A stretch of DNA of 64,000 bases from Terriglobia bacterium (GCA_020073495.1 JAIQFD010000001.1:186001-250000), one strand, 5' to 3'. Shown: positions 34,595 through 44,482, numbered from the stretch's first letter. The notes: generated by a model from the sequence alone, not told the origin. A program made the numbers and translations.

Positions 34595-34625
34595 AAAAAA
34601 CGGGGTGCAGCGAGGCCGCACCCCG
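34595..34625 (-). terminator. Terminator of the MerR-type gene
   Basis: On the minus strand CGGGGTGC - loop - GCACCCCG followed by TTTTTT, 46 bp after the MerR-gene stop and just before the ZIP ribosome-binding site. Partial read-through could link the two genes. Confidence 0.8.
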
Positions 34626-34670
34626 AACGATCGAGTTCTCACTTCTCCTCATGCTGGAGCCCGCCCCGGG

Positions 34671-35159
34671 CTAAACGGCCGCCGCGGTCTTCGAAGCCTC
34701 GATGTGGTTGCCGTTCTGGGCCAGCAGAGCCCTGAAGTTGTCGCAGTTCGGCGCAGCGCGATAGACCGGGCAAAAATAACAATCCTGCACCGAGACGACG
34801 GGGCACGCCGCACGATTCGCCCAGCACGGCTTGGAGGCGTCGGAGATCACCGGACAGTTCCGCTTGCTCTCAAAACCGCAGTGGCGGATCTCCCAGCAAG
34901 GTATAAGCGCTAATAGATGACGGATCCCGGCAAAGTTCAGGCGTGCCTCCCGAACCAGACGCATCACCGTGCTGATCCAAGGAAAATCATGCTCGGTGTA
35001 GTAGCGCGTCCCACGACTGGACTTCAGCGGGAGCACAAGGCCTTCCCGTTCGTACAAGCGAAGCAGATCCACCGAAATGCCGAATTGCCGAGCGACCGCC
35101 CCGATCTTCAGGCTGCCGTTCGGCAGGTGCCCTTGCTTCTTTTCCATTCCTAATCGCAT
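34671..35159 (-). CDS. MerR-family regulator with Cys-rich C-terminus
   Basis: 162 residues. A MerR winged helix (LKIGAVARQFGISVDLLRLYEREGL, residues 17-41) and RYY hinge are followed by a helix. The C-terminal part has eight Cys (88, 94, 102, 112, 119, 127, 130, 139), including CWEIRHCG and KPCWANRAAC. The paired CW spacing recalls the two-CW motif of small Cys-rich proteins and could hold Zn or Fe-S. It probably senses metal or redox and may control the downstream ZIP gene. ATG at 35159 or the second ATG at 35147 may be the start. Confidence 0.85.
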   Translation of the reverse strand: MRLGMEKKQGHLPNGSLKIGAVARQFGISVDLLRLYEREGLVLPLKSSRGTRYYTEHDFPWISTVMRLVREARLNFAGIRHLLALIPCWEIRHCGFESKRNCPVISDASKPCWANRAACPVVSVQDCYFCPVYRAAPNCDNFRALLAQNGNHIEASKTAAAV

Positions 35160-35475
35160 ACGTGGCCACCAGTTGGACCCAAAGATCCAAGCGAATTGCT
35201 GTTACTCCAGAAAGTGCAGTTTTCGCACCAGTGAAGATGACTTGAAAGTCGAGAGCAAGTTGCTGAAAACGTGTGACTTAGGCTGTGCAGCGGGAGGAGG
35301 AGTGGGATGGGAGCAAGGCCCATAGCGGGAATTGGCGCACAAAACCGTGAGTTTCCGCTCAAGGAGCCCACAATCCGGGTGATTTACGCTGTTGCGAAAC
35401 CCAGCAGTCGTAGAAAAACGCGGAATTCCGAGGCGATCCGTCGGGGACGGACATTTTTTCGTAAAATGAAAAATC
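35160..35475. other. Intergenic region, no gene seen
   Basis: 316 bp between the divergent MerR gene and the 148-residue protein gene. Only short unsupported frames are present. The A/T-rich stretch ACATTTTTTCGTAAAATG just before 35476 is a plausible promoter or upstream region for that gene. Confidence 0.5.
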
Positions 35476-35922
35476 ATGCCCACGACGCTGTTCGAAGCTC
35501 CGCCCTATGACCCCAAGCGCGAGCGTCGGCGCAACGCCATCCTCGGCTTGGTCGTGGGCACGCTGATCGTGATCGGTGTTCTGGGATACCTGTTCCGCTA
35601 CCTGCCGTACGAACGGGTGGTGGACCACTTTTTCACGGCGCTGGAACAAAAAGATTTTGAGAAAGCGTACGGCATCTGGCTGAACGATCCGAGCTGGAAA
35701 CAAAATCAAACCAAACATGCCAACTACAGTTTCCACGATTTCTACGTGGATTGGGGCCCGGGCGGGGAGTGGGGCATCATCCGCCAGCACCAGATCGTGG
35801 GGTCGGCGGCGCCCAAGGGGGGAAGCGGGGTGGTGGTCGTGGTGCGCGTCAATGACCGCGCCGAGGAAGCCCGCATCTGGGTGGAGCGAAGAGACAGGAC
35901 GCTGACGTTTTCGCCCTACTGA
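35476..35922 (+). CDS. Membrane-anchored hypothetical protein
   Basis: 148 residues: short cytosolic N-terminus with basic residues (YDPKRERRRN), one membrane helix (AILGLVVGTLIVIGVLGYL), and a periplasmic alpha+beta domain (VVDHFFTALEQKDFEKAYGIW ... FYVDWGPGGEWGII ... GSGVVVVVRVN). The helical start DHFFTALEQKDFEKAY is like NTF2/DUF4878-type lumenal domains. Function unknown. Its last 7 bases overlap the end of convergent fabD. Confidence 0.7.
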   Translation: MPTTLFEAPPYDPKRERRRNAILGLVVGTLIVIGVLGYLFRYLPYERVVDHFFTALEQKDFEKAYGIWLNDPSWKQNQTKHANYSFHDFYVDWGPGGEWGIIRQHQIVGSAAPKGGSGVVVVVRVNDRAEEARIWVERRDRTLTFSPY

Positions 35923-36863
35923 CCGGCTCTGGTCGCGGCGAGGTTCTCCAGCGTTCTCTGCAGCGATGCACCGTCTTCCACGTTGGCGCAAGTCTTCGAG
36001 CGGTCGATCTGCCGCATGAGGCCGCAAAGCACTTTCCCCGGACCAACCTCAACGAACGTGTCAACTCCCTTCCCGATCAGAGCGCGCATGGAGCGCTCCC
36101 ACTGCACCGCGCCGGTGACCTGGCGGATGAGCGCGTCGCGCGCCTGCTCCGTGTCGGTGGTCGGCGCAGCGTCGAAGTTCTTGACCACCGGGACGCGCAT
36201 AGGATGGAAGGTGAGCGCGCGCAGGTCGTGGGCCAGACGGTCCTGCGCCGGCTGCATGAGCGCGCAATGAAAGGGCGCGCTCACGGGCAGCATGATGGCG
36301 CGCTTGGCGCCGCGCTGCCTGGCGAGTTCGGCGGCTCGCTCGACCGCAGCCTTGCTGCCGGAAATGGCGATCTGGTCGGGCGAGTTGATATTCGCGGGGG
36401 AGCAGACCTGCCCCTGCGCCGCTTCCTCACAGACTTTTTGCAAATCCTCAAGCTTCATTCCGAGGACCGCGGCCATGGCGCCTTGGCCCACGGGCACCGC
36501 TTCCTGCATGTACTTGCCGCGATTGCGAACCGTGCGCACCGCGTCGGCGAAGTCCAGCGTGCCCGCGGCGACGTGCGCCGAGTATTCGCCCAGGCTGTGA
36601 CCGGCGACGAAGTCGGGGGTGAAGCCCTTCGAGTGCAGCACGAGGAAGGCGGCTACCGAGACGGTCAGGATGGCGGGCTGGGTGATCTCGGTCAGCTTGA
36701 GCTTGTCTTCCGGGCCTTCGAAGCAGATCTGGGAGATCCGGAAGCCGAGGGCTTCGTCGGCCTGGTCGAAGGCATGCCGCGCGGGCGGGTAGATCGCCGC
36801 CAGTTCCTTGCCCATGCCCGCAGCCTGCGAGCCTTGTCCGGGGAATAAGAATGCGATCGCCAT
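35916..36863 (-). CDS. fabD: Malonyl-CoA:ACP transacylase
   Basis: 315 residues. FLFPGQGSQ at the N-terminus, catalytic Ser in GHSLGE, the Arg-containing substrate region and His in VSAPFHCALM are as in FabD. It loads malonyl onto acyl carrier protein for type II fatty-acid synthesis. Last gene of the yceD-rpmF-plsX-fabD operon; it starts 12 bp after plsX ends. Confidence 0.95.
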   Translation of the reverse strand: MAIAFLFPGQGSQAAGMGKELAAIYPPARHAFDQADEALGFRISQICFEGPEDKLKLTEITQPAILTVSVAAFLVLHSKGFTPDFVAGHSLGEYSAHVAAGTLDFADAVRTVRNRGKYMQEAVPVGQGAMAAVLGMKLEDLQKVCEEAAQGQVCSPANINSPDQIAISGSKAAVERAAELARQRGAKRAIMLPVSAPFHCALMQPAQDRLAHDLRALTFHPMRVPVVKNFDAAPTTDTEQARDALIRQVTGAVQWERSMRALIGKGVDTFVEVGPGKVLCGLMRQIDRSKTCANVEDGASLQRTLENLAATRAGQ

Positions 36864-36875
36864 AATGAGAAGAGC

Positions 36876-37907
36876 TTACGTGGTGGCTGCGGGTTTGACC
36901 TTTCCGTTGATGACCGCCAGCTCGTGCTCGATCTTGGCATTGATGCCCGCGTTGGCGAACTCCGAGGCGACGCGCAGCGCGTTCTTGATGGCGTTGGAAT
37001 TCGAGGAGCCGTGTCCGACGATGCACACCCCCTTGATCCCCAGCATCGGGGCGCCGCCATACTCGGAGTAGTCGAGGCGCTTCTTGAAATCCTTGAAGGC
37101 GCGGCGAGACAGCAGGAATCCGAGCTGGGAGCTGATGGTGGAGGTCAGGGTCTCCTTCAGCATGTAACGCACGGTCTCGACCATGCCCTCGGACACCTTC
37201 AGGGCCACGTTGCCGACAAAGCCGTCGCAGACGATGACGTCGAGCTTGCCGTTGTAGAGGTCGCGTCCCTCGACGTTGCCGACGAAATTCAGCGGCAGCC
37301 GCTTGAGCAGTTGGTAGGCAGCGCGCGTGAGCTCGTTGCCTTTCGATTCTTCCTCGCCCACCGAGAGCAATCCCACCTTGGGCTGGCGGATGCCGAAGAT
37401 GGTGCGCGAGTAGATATCGCCCATCACCGCGAACTGCGCGAGGTTGTGGGGCTTGGAATCGACGTTGGCGCCGACGTCGATCATGATGGCGGCAGTACCC
37501 TGCGAGGTGGGAAAGACAGCGGCCAGCCCAGGACGATCCACACCGGGCAGCGCGCCCAGCACCATCTTGGCCGTAGCCATAGCGGCGCCGGTGTTGCCCG
37601 TGGTGACAAAGCCCGCAGCCTTGCCCTCGCGGACCAGACGGCAGCCGACGCGCAGGGTGGAGTCGCGCTTGGAGCGCACCGCCTGCGCCGCCTTCTCGTG
37701 CATGCCGATGATCTCGCTGGCATGGGCGATGCGGATGGGCAGGCCCTCGGCCGAGGGATGCAAAGCCAGTTCCGCACGCACGGCCTGCTCGGGGCCGACC
37801 AGGACGATTTCAACGTCGTGGTGGCGCGCCGCCAGGATGGCGCCTTCGACCTCGGGCTTCGGGGCCCGGTCGGAGCCCATCGCGTCCAGCGCTATGACGG
37901 TCGGCAT
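36876..37907 (-). CDS. plsX: Phosphate acyltransferase PlsX
   Basis: 343 residues beginning [22 protein letters not shown], the PlsX signature, with TGNTGA and the C-terminal [13 protein letters not shown] and HGSSN segments. It makes acyl-phosphate from acyl-ACP for phospholipid synthesis at the membrane surface. The order rpmF-plsX-fabD is classical. Confidence 0.95.
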   Translation of the reverse strand: MPTVIALDAMGSDRAPKPEVEGAILAARHHDVEIVLVGPEQAVRAELALHPSAEGLPIRIAHASEIIGMHEKAAQAVRSKRDSTLRVGCRLVREGKAAGFVTTGNTGAAMATAKMVLGALPGVDRPGLAAVFPTSQGTAAIMIDVGANVDSKPHNLAQFAVMGDIYSRTIFGIRQPKVGLLSVGEEESKGNELTRAAYQLLKRLPLNFVGNVEGRDLYNGKLDVIVCDGFVGNVALKVSEGMVETVRYMLKETLTSTISSQLGFLLSRRAFKDFKKRLDYSEYGGAPMLGIKGVCIVGHGSSNSNAIKNALRVASEFANAGINAKIEHELAVINGKVKPAATT

Positions 37908-37922
37908 CGCGATCCGTGAGGG

Positions 37923-38108
37923 CTACTTCGTCTCTGCGACTTCGATGATCTCGCGCCCCTTGTAGTAGCCGCACTTGGGGCAGACGCGGTGCGGCATCTT
38001 GCGCTCGTGACAGTTGGGGCACTCGGAAAGCGAGTGCGCAGTCAGAAAATCATGGGCGCGACGCTTGCTGGTCCGCGCCTGCGAATGTCTCCGCTTCGGA
38101 TTTGCCAT
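37923..38108 (-). CDS. rpmF: 50S ribosomal protein L32
   Basis: 61 residues: MANPKRRHSQARTSKRRAHD and a zinc ribbon with CPNCHERK and CPKCGYYKGRE. Four Cys make this the Zn-binding (C+) form. It follows yceD and precedes plsX, as in most bacteria. Confidence 0.96.
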   Translation of the reverse strand: MANPKRRHSQARTSKRRAHDFLTAHSLSECPNCHERKMPHRVCPKCGYYKGREIIEVAETK

Positions 38109-38175
38109 GAAAACCTCCGGGGACGAGCCGCGAACCTGTGCGGTTCCCCGGTCGCCACTTCTCTTTCGAATTTCA

Positions 38176-38727
38176 CTAACCTGGTAGCTTGTCCTTGAGG
38201 TCCTTGAGGGCGTTCCAGCGCGGGTCCGGTTGCGAGGCGCCGCACTGGCAGCTCTCCAGGTTCAAGTTGCGCCCGCAATGCGGGCAAATCCCTTTGCAGT
38301 CCTCGCGGCAGACCGCCTTGATCGGCACCGCGAGCAGCACCTGCTCGCGCAGGACGTCCTGCAACTGCAAGCCTTCGCCGACGTAGTAACCGATCTCGGT
38401 GTCGGCCTCGTGGACCGCGCGTTCGTGCGTTGTGGCATCCACCCCCAGCGGCCGGTACAGCAGGTCGAAACTGCTGGCCACGTCGCGCAGCACCGGGTCC
38501 AGGCAGCGCGCGCACGGGAGCTCCACGCGCGTCCTGTAATCGCCGACCAGGCGGATGTCCTTGACCGTTTCTTTGCCGCCGCGATGCTCTTCGATAAGGA
38601 CGGCATGGCCCGACGTCGTAAGGCCTGTCCGCTGGTGCAAGTCTGGCCCAAAATCAATCGCCTGAGGCCGGAACTCCTCCGCAAAATCGATCTGGTGGAG
38701 TTCTAACTCGTGGATACTGATGAACAT
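38176..38727 (-). CDS. yceD: YceD/DUF177-family 23S rRNA accumulation protein
   Basis: 183 residues from the ATG giving MFISIHELELHQIDF. Family landmarks are the VELPCARCLDPV motif in the middle and the C-terminal CREDCKGICPHCGRNLNLESC zinc-like cluster. YceD is required for normal 23S rRNA levels in E. coli and lies before rpmF, as here. An upstream ATG at 38769 would add 14 residues of low similarity. Confidence 0.88.
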   Translation of the reverse strand: MFISIHELELHQIDFAEEFRPQAIDFGPDLHQRTGLTTSGHAVLIEEHRGGKETVKDIRLVGDYRTRVELPCARCLDPVLRDVASSFDLLYRPLGVDATTHERAVHEADTEIGYYVGEGLQLQDVLREQVLLAVPIKAVCREDCKGICPHCGRNLNLESCQCGASQPDPRWNALKDLKDKLPG

Positions 38728-38852
38728 ACGTACACTTTTCGGCCCGGGTGGTGAGCACGTGGTTTCCACGGGCCAGCACCAGAAACGGACTTCAACCTGG
38801 GGGCAAAACTCAAGAATAGCGGCCCAGTGAAGGAGGTGTCAAGAAATGCGGC

Positions 38853-39335
38853 TCATTCGATCTGCTTGGTGCAGTTGGCGGCGCCGTTCGGATCGTAGGT
38901 GATGACGGTCATCTGGTTGGAGCAGAAGCCGCGCACACCGGTCTGGCCGACCGTCGTCGGGACTGCGGTGAGCCCGTAGGCGGCAATCGGGTTCCCCATC
39001 GGATTCACGATCGCGAATTGGTAGCCACTCTTGCCACAGGGCTGGTTGGCACAGCCGAGCACCCAATCGAGTAAGGAGGCATTGTTCGGCCCGGGCGGCC
39101 CCCCGCCCACCGGCGCTCCGAGCTTGGCCAGGTTGTCCGCGTAGCCCACGGACGGATAAGAGATCGAATAGGTGGTCTGAGCGGTCGAGATGGAGCGTAG
39201 AGAAGATACGGCGGAGGCCTCGTTGGCGGAGATCCGAGACTTGATCAGATTGGGAATCGCCATGGCCGCGATGACCAGGATGATCGCCACCACGATCAGC
39301 AGTTCGATCAATGAAAACCCGGTTTGTCTTCGCAT
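38853..39335 (-). CDS. Type IV pilin-like protein
   Basis: 160 residues with a prepilin leader MRRQTG cut before FSLIELLIVVAIILVIAAMAIPNLI, the conserved N-terminal helix with Glu5. The C-terminal globular part has a Cys pair (GCANQPCG) and a second (GFCSNQ ... NCTKQ) for the D-region disulfide. Could be a pseudopilin or major pilin; no assembly genes adjoin it, so the machinery is elsewhere. Confidence 0.9.
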   Translation of the reverse strand: MRRQTGFSLIELLIVVAIILVIAAMAIPNLIKSRISANEASAVSSLRSISTAQTTYSISYPSVGYADNLAKLGAPVGGGPPGPNNASLLDWVLGCANQPCGKSGYQFAIVNPMGNPIAAYGLTAVPTTVGQTGVRGFCSNQMTVITYDPNGAANCTKQIE

Positions 39336-39591
39336 AGTCCTACCCCCGTACAGCTCTGCGGCCTGGATCCTGGGGAGGGTACGGAGAGCGGCAACAATAT
39401 ATCACGGGGCCACGGGCGCAAGCACCCGCCTTTAGTGCAAGAAGATTAGTGGTAACCGGACGATGGTTACCAAGACCTTTGGGCACCCATTGGGGAAATC
39501 ATCGGCATCGCTCCCGGCGCCGGTAGGAGGGGCCGCCGTGCCGGCTGCGGCGGAACTGCGCACGGAGGAGCGCCTGATAGACTGACCGCCT

Positions 39592-40713
39592 ATGATCCCG
39601 GGGTTTGCGACCGCCGAAGGGACCGCGCGTTACCGCGATCGCTTTCCCCAGTTGCGGGACGCCGGGCATTTTCGCCGTCCCCAGCACGTCCCCGGCGCGG
39701 GCGAACTCTGGCTGGCTTCCGTCGGGCTGGGCACCTACCTGGGCGAACCCAGCGAGGCTGTGGACCGCCTCTATACGGAGGCGATCGCGGAGGCGCTGCG
39801 TACCGGCATCAACGTGCTCGACACCGCCATCAACTACCGGCACCAGCGCTCGGAAAGGAACATCGGGGCCGCGCTACGCCAGGTGCTGGATGCGGGCGTG
39901 CGGCGCGACGAAGTGGTGGTGTGCACGAAAGCAGGCTACCTTTCGTTCGACGGCGACATGCCCCCGGACCCGCGCGCGTATTTCATGAAAGAGTACGTCG
40001 AGCCGGGACTCTTCAAGCCGGACGAGGTCGCCGGCGGCATGCATTGCATGGCGCCGAAATACCTTGCCGACCAGATCGAGCGCTCGCGCAAGAACCTGGG
40101 GCTGGAGACCATCGACGTCTTCTACGTGCATAACCCGGAGTCCCAGTTGGGCGCGGTCCCACGGGAAGAATTCCGAGTCCGACTGAAAGCAGCATTCGAG
40201 GTGCTGGAAAAGGCGGTCGCCGCGGGCAAGATCCGCTACTACGGAACGGCCACCTGGAATGCATTCAGGGTACTGCTAAGCGAGCAGGAAGGCATCGATC
40301 TGGCTGACGTCGTGTCGCTGGCGCGCGAGGCCGGCGGAGAGCAACACCACTTCCGCTTCGTGCAGCTTCCCTTCAACTTGGGAATGCCAGAAGCGTACGC
40401 GCTGCGCAACCAGCATGCCGGAACCGAGGCGGGCTCGCCGCTGGAGATCGCGGCCCGGCTTGGGGTCGCGGCCGTGGGAAGCGCGACGCTGTACCAGGGC
40501 CATCTTACCCGGGATCTTCCGCCCTTCATCGGCGAGAGACTGGGAATGGCGACCGACAGCGCCAATGCCATCCAGTTCGCCCGCTCGGCGCCCGGGCTGG
40601 CGTGCGCGCTCATCGGGATGAGCGGCCGCGAGCACGTTCGGAAAAACATGGAAGTAGCCACCCACCCGCCCACGCCGCAAGCGGATTGGGAAAGACTTTT
40701 CGCTTCACACTGA
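39592..40713 (+). CDS. Aldo/keto reductase
   Basis: 373 residues. The catalytic tetrad is visible: Asp and Tyr in DTAINYRHQRSERNIG, Lys in VVCTKAGY and His in YVHNPESQ. C-terminal NADPH-site residues and IGMSGREHVRKNM complete the (beta/alpha)8 barrel. The extended N-terminus and inserted loops (about 370 against 320 residues) suit the larger AKR subgroup. Substrate unknown. Monocistronic. Confidence 0.9.
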   Translation: MIPGFATAEGTARYRDRFPQLRDAGHFRRPQHVPGAGELWLASVGLGTYLGEPSEAVDRLYTEAIAEALRTGINVLDTAINYRHQRSERNIGAALRQVLDAGVRRDEVVVCTKAGYLSFDGDMPPDPRAYFMKEYVEPGLFKPDEVAGGMHCMAPKYLADQIERSRKNLGLETIDVFYVHNPESQLGAVPREEFRVRLKAAFEVLEKAVAAGKIRYYGTATWNAFRVLLSEQEGIDLADVVSLAREAGGEQHHFRFVQLPFNLGMPEAYALRNQHAGTEAGSPLEIAARLGVAAVGSATLYQGHLTRDLPPFIGERLGMATDSANAIQFARSAPGLACALIGMSGREHVRKNMEVATHPPTPQADWERLFASH

Positions 40714-40757
40714 GACCCCGCAAAAAATCCCGTGCAAGGACCCTAAGCGCCGGCGTT

Positions 40758-40799
40758 CTCCTCTTGCAGGCGGGAAGCACCCGCGTCTGCAAGGAGGAG
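40758..40799 (+). ncRNA. Leader hairpin sequestering the ribosome-binding site
   Basis: CTCCTC (40758-40763), TTGCAG (40764-40769) and GCGGG (40770-40774) pair with CCCGC (40780-40784), CTGCAA (40787-40792) and GAGGAG (40794-40799). This gives a 17-bp stem with a 2-base and a 1-base bulge and an AAGCA loop. The Shine-Dalgarno GGAGGAG of the ATG at 40802 is inside the stem, so translation should depend on unfolding. Confidence 0.55.
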
Positions 40800-40801
40800 T
40801 T

Positions 40802-41899
40802 ATGAAAACCTGTTTCAGACTGGGGACGGCGCTGGCAGTGGCGGCGATCTTCTGCTTTGCCGCGTGGAACCGCGCCGACGCCGGCAGGCCGGCGCGCAGC
40901 GATTACCGCGTGCTGGCGCCCATCACGCAGGGCAACCTGACCATCTTCCCCGTGGTCGCTTCCACGACGTACGACACCAGCAAGTTCATCACGCTCGACG
41001 AGGGATTGCGCTCGGGCGACGTGGTCGTCACCGAACTGGGCAACGTTCGCGGGATGATCCGGCCGCGTCCCGGGCACGTCGAACCCGTCCCACATCGAGA
41101 CAGAGGAGCCGAGGTCAACCGCCTGGTCCTGGTGAACAATTCGAACCGGCCGCTGCTTCTGCTGGCGGGCGAGATCGTCACCGGCGGCAAGCAGGACCGC
41201 GTCATCGGCAAGGACCGCATCGTCCCGGCGCAGAGTGATCCGCTGGACATGAGCGTCTTCTGCGTGGAACCTGGGCGCTGGACCGCGACCAGCGACAAGT
41301 TTGGCGGATTGCAGTCGCAGATGGCCCAGCCCGCCATCCGCTCCAAAGCCATGGGCGACAAGAACCAGCAGATGGTCTGGGATGAAGTACACAAGTCACA
41401 AGCCGCCATGGCCAGGTCGGTCCCGGCTCCCGCGGCGGCGGAAGTGAACGGCGCTGCCTCGTATGCGGGCGTGATGTCGAACGAGGAAGTGAAGAAGCAG
41501 GTGGACTCGGTGGCCATCCCGGTGCAGCGCTCGTACGACAGCGTGATCCGGCAGTTGCGCGCGCAGAATGCCGTCGGCGTGGTAGTGGCGGTGAACGGCC
41601 AGATCATCTGGGCCGACCTGTTCGCCAGCACCTCGCTGCTGGAAAAGTACTGGCCGAAGCTGGTGCGCTCCTACGCCGCCGAGGCGGTCACGACGCGACG
41701 CACGCGTTATTCCACGTCGAACACGGCCGACGCGCAGGATTTTCTCGAAGACTTCGAGGGACTGCGGCAGACGGTCGAGACCGAACCTGGGGTGTATCGC
41801 CACACGGAGATCGCGGGCAAGGGCTTCCGCGCGTTTGCACTGGCGTCGTTGCTTCCCAAAACGGGGTTCGACCTCCACATCAGCAAGATGGCGGAATAG
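40802..41899 (+). CDS. Secreted ARPP-1-domain protein
   Basis: 365 residues with a signal peptide (LGTALAVAAIFCFAAWNRADA) and a domain matching the ARPP-1 type: QGNLTIFPVV, LDEGLRSGDVVVTELG, VNRLVLVNNSNRPLLLLAGEIVTGGKQDR and RIVPAQSDPLDM. ARPP-1 domains have no established biochemical activity. The remainder is helical with no further recognised fold. Translation may be controlled by a hairpin that hides its strong SD. Confidence 0.8.
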   Translation: MKTCFRLGTALAVAAIFCFAAWNRADAGRPARSDYRVLAPITQGNLTIFPVVASTTYDTSKFITLDEGLRSGDVVVTELGNVRGMIRPRPGHVEPVPHRDRGAEVNRLVLVNNSNRPLLLLAGEIVTGGKQDRVIGKDRIVPAQSDPLDMSVFCVEPGRWTATSDKFGGLQSQMAQPAIRSKAMGDKNQQMVWDEVHKSQAAMARSVPAPAAAEVNGAASYAGVMSNEEVKKQVDSVAIPVQRSYDSVIRQLRAQNAVGVVVAVNGQIIWADLFASTSLLEKYWPKLVRSYAAEAVTTRRTRYSTSNTADAQDFLEDFEGLRQTVETEPGVYRHTEIAGKGFRAFALASLLPKTGFDLHISKMAE

Positions 41900-42068
41900 C
41901 TGGCGATGGTAAAGATTTGTAAATCCGGGCAGGCGGTGCGGCGACACCGGAAAACGGATTTGGTTGCATCGGCGAGAAGAAATTTTGCCCGCAACTAACA
42001 GGGCCTCTGCCGTGTCTAATCAAGCAGGCAGAGGGAGTAGGGTCCTAAGGAGTCGGAGGTGAGGTGAC

Positions 42069-42296
42069 ATGGGGGAAAAGTTCTCAATTACGGAAATGGT
42101 CGTCTTGCGGAGTGAGTTGCTGCAGGGCGCACTGGATTCGCAGCAGGCCGCGGAAATGCTCCAGGTCTTCTTGATGGGGCATGGGTATGGGGTCTCTCCG
42201 GACGCGGCGCGCGCCGCCGCCAGCCGGGTCGAAGGCGCAGGGTGCTCTCTGGAAGCCATCCAGCAGGAGTTGGAACGTCTTGCGCTCGTGATGTAA
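42069..42296 (+). CDS. Small hypothetical protein
   Basis: 75 residues with strong SD (GGAGGTGAGGTGAC). Mostly helical: SITEMVVLRSELLQGALDSQQAAEMLQVFLMGHG, then GVSPDAARAAASRV and SLEAIQQELERLALVM. No Cys pairs other than one Cys, no membrane segment. Not recognised. It ends at a bidirectional hairpin facing ddl. Confidence 0.6.
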   Translation: MGEKFSITEMVVLRSELLQGALDSQQAAEMLQVFLMGHGYGVSPDAARAAASRVEGAGCSLEAIQQELERLALVM

Positions 42297-42322
42297 CCGC
42301 ATCGGTACAGAGCGTCAGGATC

Positions 42323-42350
42323 AAACGCCGGGCCAACCAGCCCGGCGTTT
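42323..42350. terminator. Bidirectional terminator
   Basis: AAACGCCGGGC (42323-42333), loop CAACCA, GCCCGGCGTTT (42340-42350): an 11-bp perfect stem with A/T-rich ends on both strands between the convergent 75-residue gene and ddl. Confidence 0.85.
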
Positions 42351-42356
42351 CCTTCT

Positions 42357-43535
42357 CTATTCCCGGCTGTACTTGTTCTTCTTCTTGTCGGCCTGGCGTT
42401 CGAGACCGAGCTGGATGAGCCGGTCGATGAGCTTGGGATACGAAAGGCCGCTTGCCGCCCACAGCTTGGGATACATGCTTATGGACGTGAAGCCGGGCAT
42501 GGTGTTGATCTCGTTCACGTAGATCCTGTGAGTTCTAGGATCCATGAGGAAGTCCACCCGCGCCAGGCCCGAGCAGTCCACAGCCTGGAAGGCGGTGGTC
42601 GCCATCTCCTGAACTTGCTTCATCTGTTTCTTGCTGAGCTTGGCAGGGATGTGGAGCTGGGAACCTTCACTCAGATATTTCGCCTCGTAATCGTAGAACT
42701 CCTTGCCGGGAACGACCTCGCCGACGACGGAGGCCTCGGGCCGGTCATTGCCCAGCACCGAGCACTCCAGCTCGCGGGCCTTGTGCCTGGCGCCGCCGAC
42801 ACCTTCCTCGACGACCAGCTTGCGGTCGTACCTGGCGGCCTCGTCCATGGCGGGGCCGAGTTCCTTCTTGTCATGCGCCTTGGTGATGCCCACCGAGGAG
42901 CCGAGATTGGCCGGCTTCACGAACACCGGGTACTTGAGCTTCCTGTCGATGAGCTTGCGCACGCCCTTGGGGTCGTGTTCCCAGTCAGCACGCAGCGCCG
43001 TGACGTGCTTGACGATGGAAAGACCGGCAGCGGCGAACAGGCGCTTCATCACATCCTTATCCATGCCGGCGGCGGAGCCGAGCACGCCCGCGCCGACGTA
43101 GGCGATGTCGGCCAGCTCGAGCAGGCCCTGGATGGTGCCGTCCTCGCCAAAGGTGCCGTGCAGGACGGGGAAGATGATGTCCACTTCGATGGGGTGTGCG
43201 GCATGTGCGCCATGGCCTCCGCCCTCGAAGGGAGCGAGCGCAGTCTCCGGTACCGGCGGGACGAGAACGTCCTCGCCTTTGGCCAGCAGTGCGGCGCCCG
43301 GCGTGGCGTCGGGATCCCCGGCGCGCAGGTGCCGCTCCTCGTGCTTCTCGCCGCGCAGCAGGCGCTCGGCGTGGTGCGCGGTCAGCCAGCGGCCCTTCTT
43401 GGTGATGCCGATAGGCACGACTTCGTACTTGTTCTTGTCAATGGCTTCGACCACGGACGCAGCCGAGAGCAGCGAGACCTCGTGTTCGCCGCTGCGGCCG
43501 CCGAAGAGGATTCCGACACGGAGCTTTTTCGTCAT
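42357..43535 (-). CDS. ddl: D-alanine--D-alanine ligase
   Basis: 392 residues from [22 protein letters not shown], the Ddl start, through [15 protein letters not shown], the ATP-grasp core ([12 protein letters not shown]) and C-terminal RVDFLMD and [12 protein letters not shown]. It makes D-Ala-D-Ala for peptidoglycan. The start ATG overlaps the arginase stop by one base (TAATG), implying translational coupling. Confidence 0.95.
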   Translation of the reverse strand: MTKKLRVGILFGGRSGEHEVSLLSAASVVEAIDKNKYEVVPIGITKKGRWLTAHHAERLLRGEKHEERHLRAGDPDATPGAALLAKGEDVLVPPVPETALAPFEGGGHGAHAAHPIEVDIIFPVLHGTFGEDGTIQGLLELADIAYVGAGVLGSAAGMDKDVMKRLFAAAGLSIVKHVTALRADWEHDPKGVRKLIDRKLKYPVFVKPANLGSSVGITKAHDKKELGPAMDEAARYDRKLVVEEGVGGARHKARELECSVLGNDRPEASVVGEVVPGKEFYDYEAKYLSEGSQLHIPAKLSKKQMKQVQEMATTAFQAVDCSGLARVDFLMDPRTHRIYVNEINTMPGFTSISMYPKLWAASGLSYPKLIDRLIQLGLERQADKKKNKYSRE

Positions 43536-44482
43536 TACAGTATCTTCTTCCCAAACACTGAACACGCCAGCTCGACCGCCAGATCGGCGGTGCGGTTGTG
43601 CTCATCGATGACGGGATTTACTTCCACGATTTCGAAGCTGAGCAGGCGGCCATGGTCGGCGATGATCTCCATGGCCAGGTGCGCCTCGCGGTAGGTGGCG
43701 CCGCCGCGGACGGGAGTGCCGACTCCAGGCGCGTCTTCCGGGTCGATCCAGTCCATGTCGAGCGAGACGTGGTAGCCGGCGGTGTTGCGCCCGGCCAGGC
43801 GCAGCGCCTCTTCCATCACCGTGCGCATGCCACGCTCGTCGATGTCGCGCATGGTGAACACCTCGATCCCGGCGCGGCGGACGTTTTCCTTCTCCCGATC
43901 GTCGATGTCGCGGATGCCCACCAGTACGCAGTTCTCCGGCGAAACCTTGGGGGAGAAATCGAAGATGTTCCCCAGTTCCATCGGTCCCAGGCCCATGATC
44001 GCGGCCAGCGGCATGCCGTGCACGTTGCCGCTGGGAGAGCTCTCGGGCGTGTTGATGTCGGAATGCGCATCGATCCAGATCAGGCCGCATTTCAGGTTCT
44101 GGCGCCGGTAATACTCGGCCACACCGGCGACGGTGCCGGCGGCGACCGAATGATCGCCTCCCAGCACAACCGGGATCTTGCCGGCTTCGAGCGTCTTCAC
44201 CACCAGTTCGGCGTGCTTGGTGCAGGTGGCCGTGATCTCCTTGAGGTACTTGGCGCGCGGATCGCCTTCCTTCTTCTGCTCGGCGATGGCGACGGCGACG
44301 TTGCCGGCGTCCTCGACCTTGTGCCCGATCGCCTCCAGCCGCGCCTCGAGGCCCGCCACGCGCACCGCCGACGGGCCCATGTCCACGCCGCGCCGCGATT
44401 GACCGAGGTCGAGGGGCACGCCGATCACACGGATCTTCTTCGGAGTGATGTTCGTAAATACCGGATTGCCTGCAGTTGCCAT
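43535..44482 (-). CDS. rocF: Arginase
   Basis: 315 residues. The two Mn-binding motifs [10 protein letters not shown] and DAHSDIN, and later [14 protein letters not shown], are all conserved, as in arginases that split arginine to ornithine and urea. C-terminal [18 protein letters not shown] also fits. It precedes and is translationally coupled to ddl, an uncommon pairing. Confidence 0.92.
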   Translation of the reverse strand: MATAGNPVFTNITPKKIRVIGVPLDLGQSRRGVDMGPSAVRVAGLEARLEAIGHKVEDAGNVAVAIAEQKKEGDPRAKYLKEITATCTKHAELVVKTLEAGKIPVVLGGDHSVAAGTVAGVAEYYRRQNLKCGLIWIDAHSDINTPESSPSGNVHGMPLAAIMGLGPMELGNIFDFSPKVSPENCVLVGIRDIDDREKENVRRAGIEVFTMRDIDERGMRTVMEEALRLAGRNTAGYHVSLDMDWIDPEDAPGVGTPVRGGATYREAHLAMEIIADHGRLLSFEIVEVNPVIDEHNRTADLAVELACSVFGKKIL

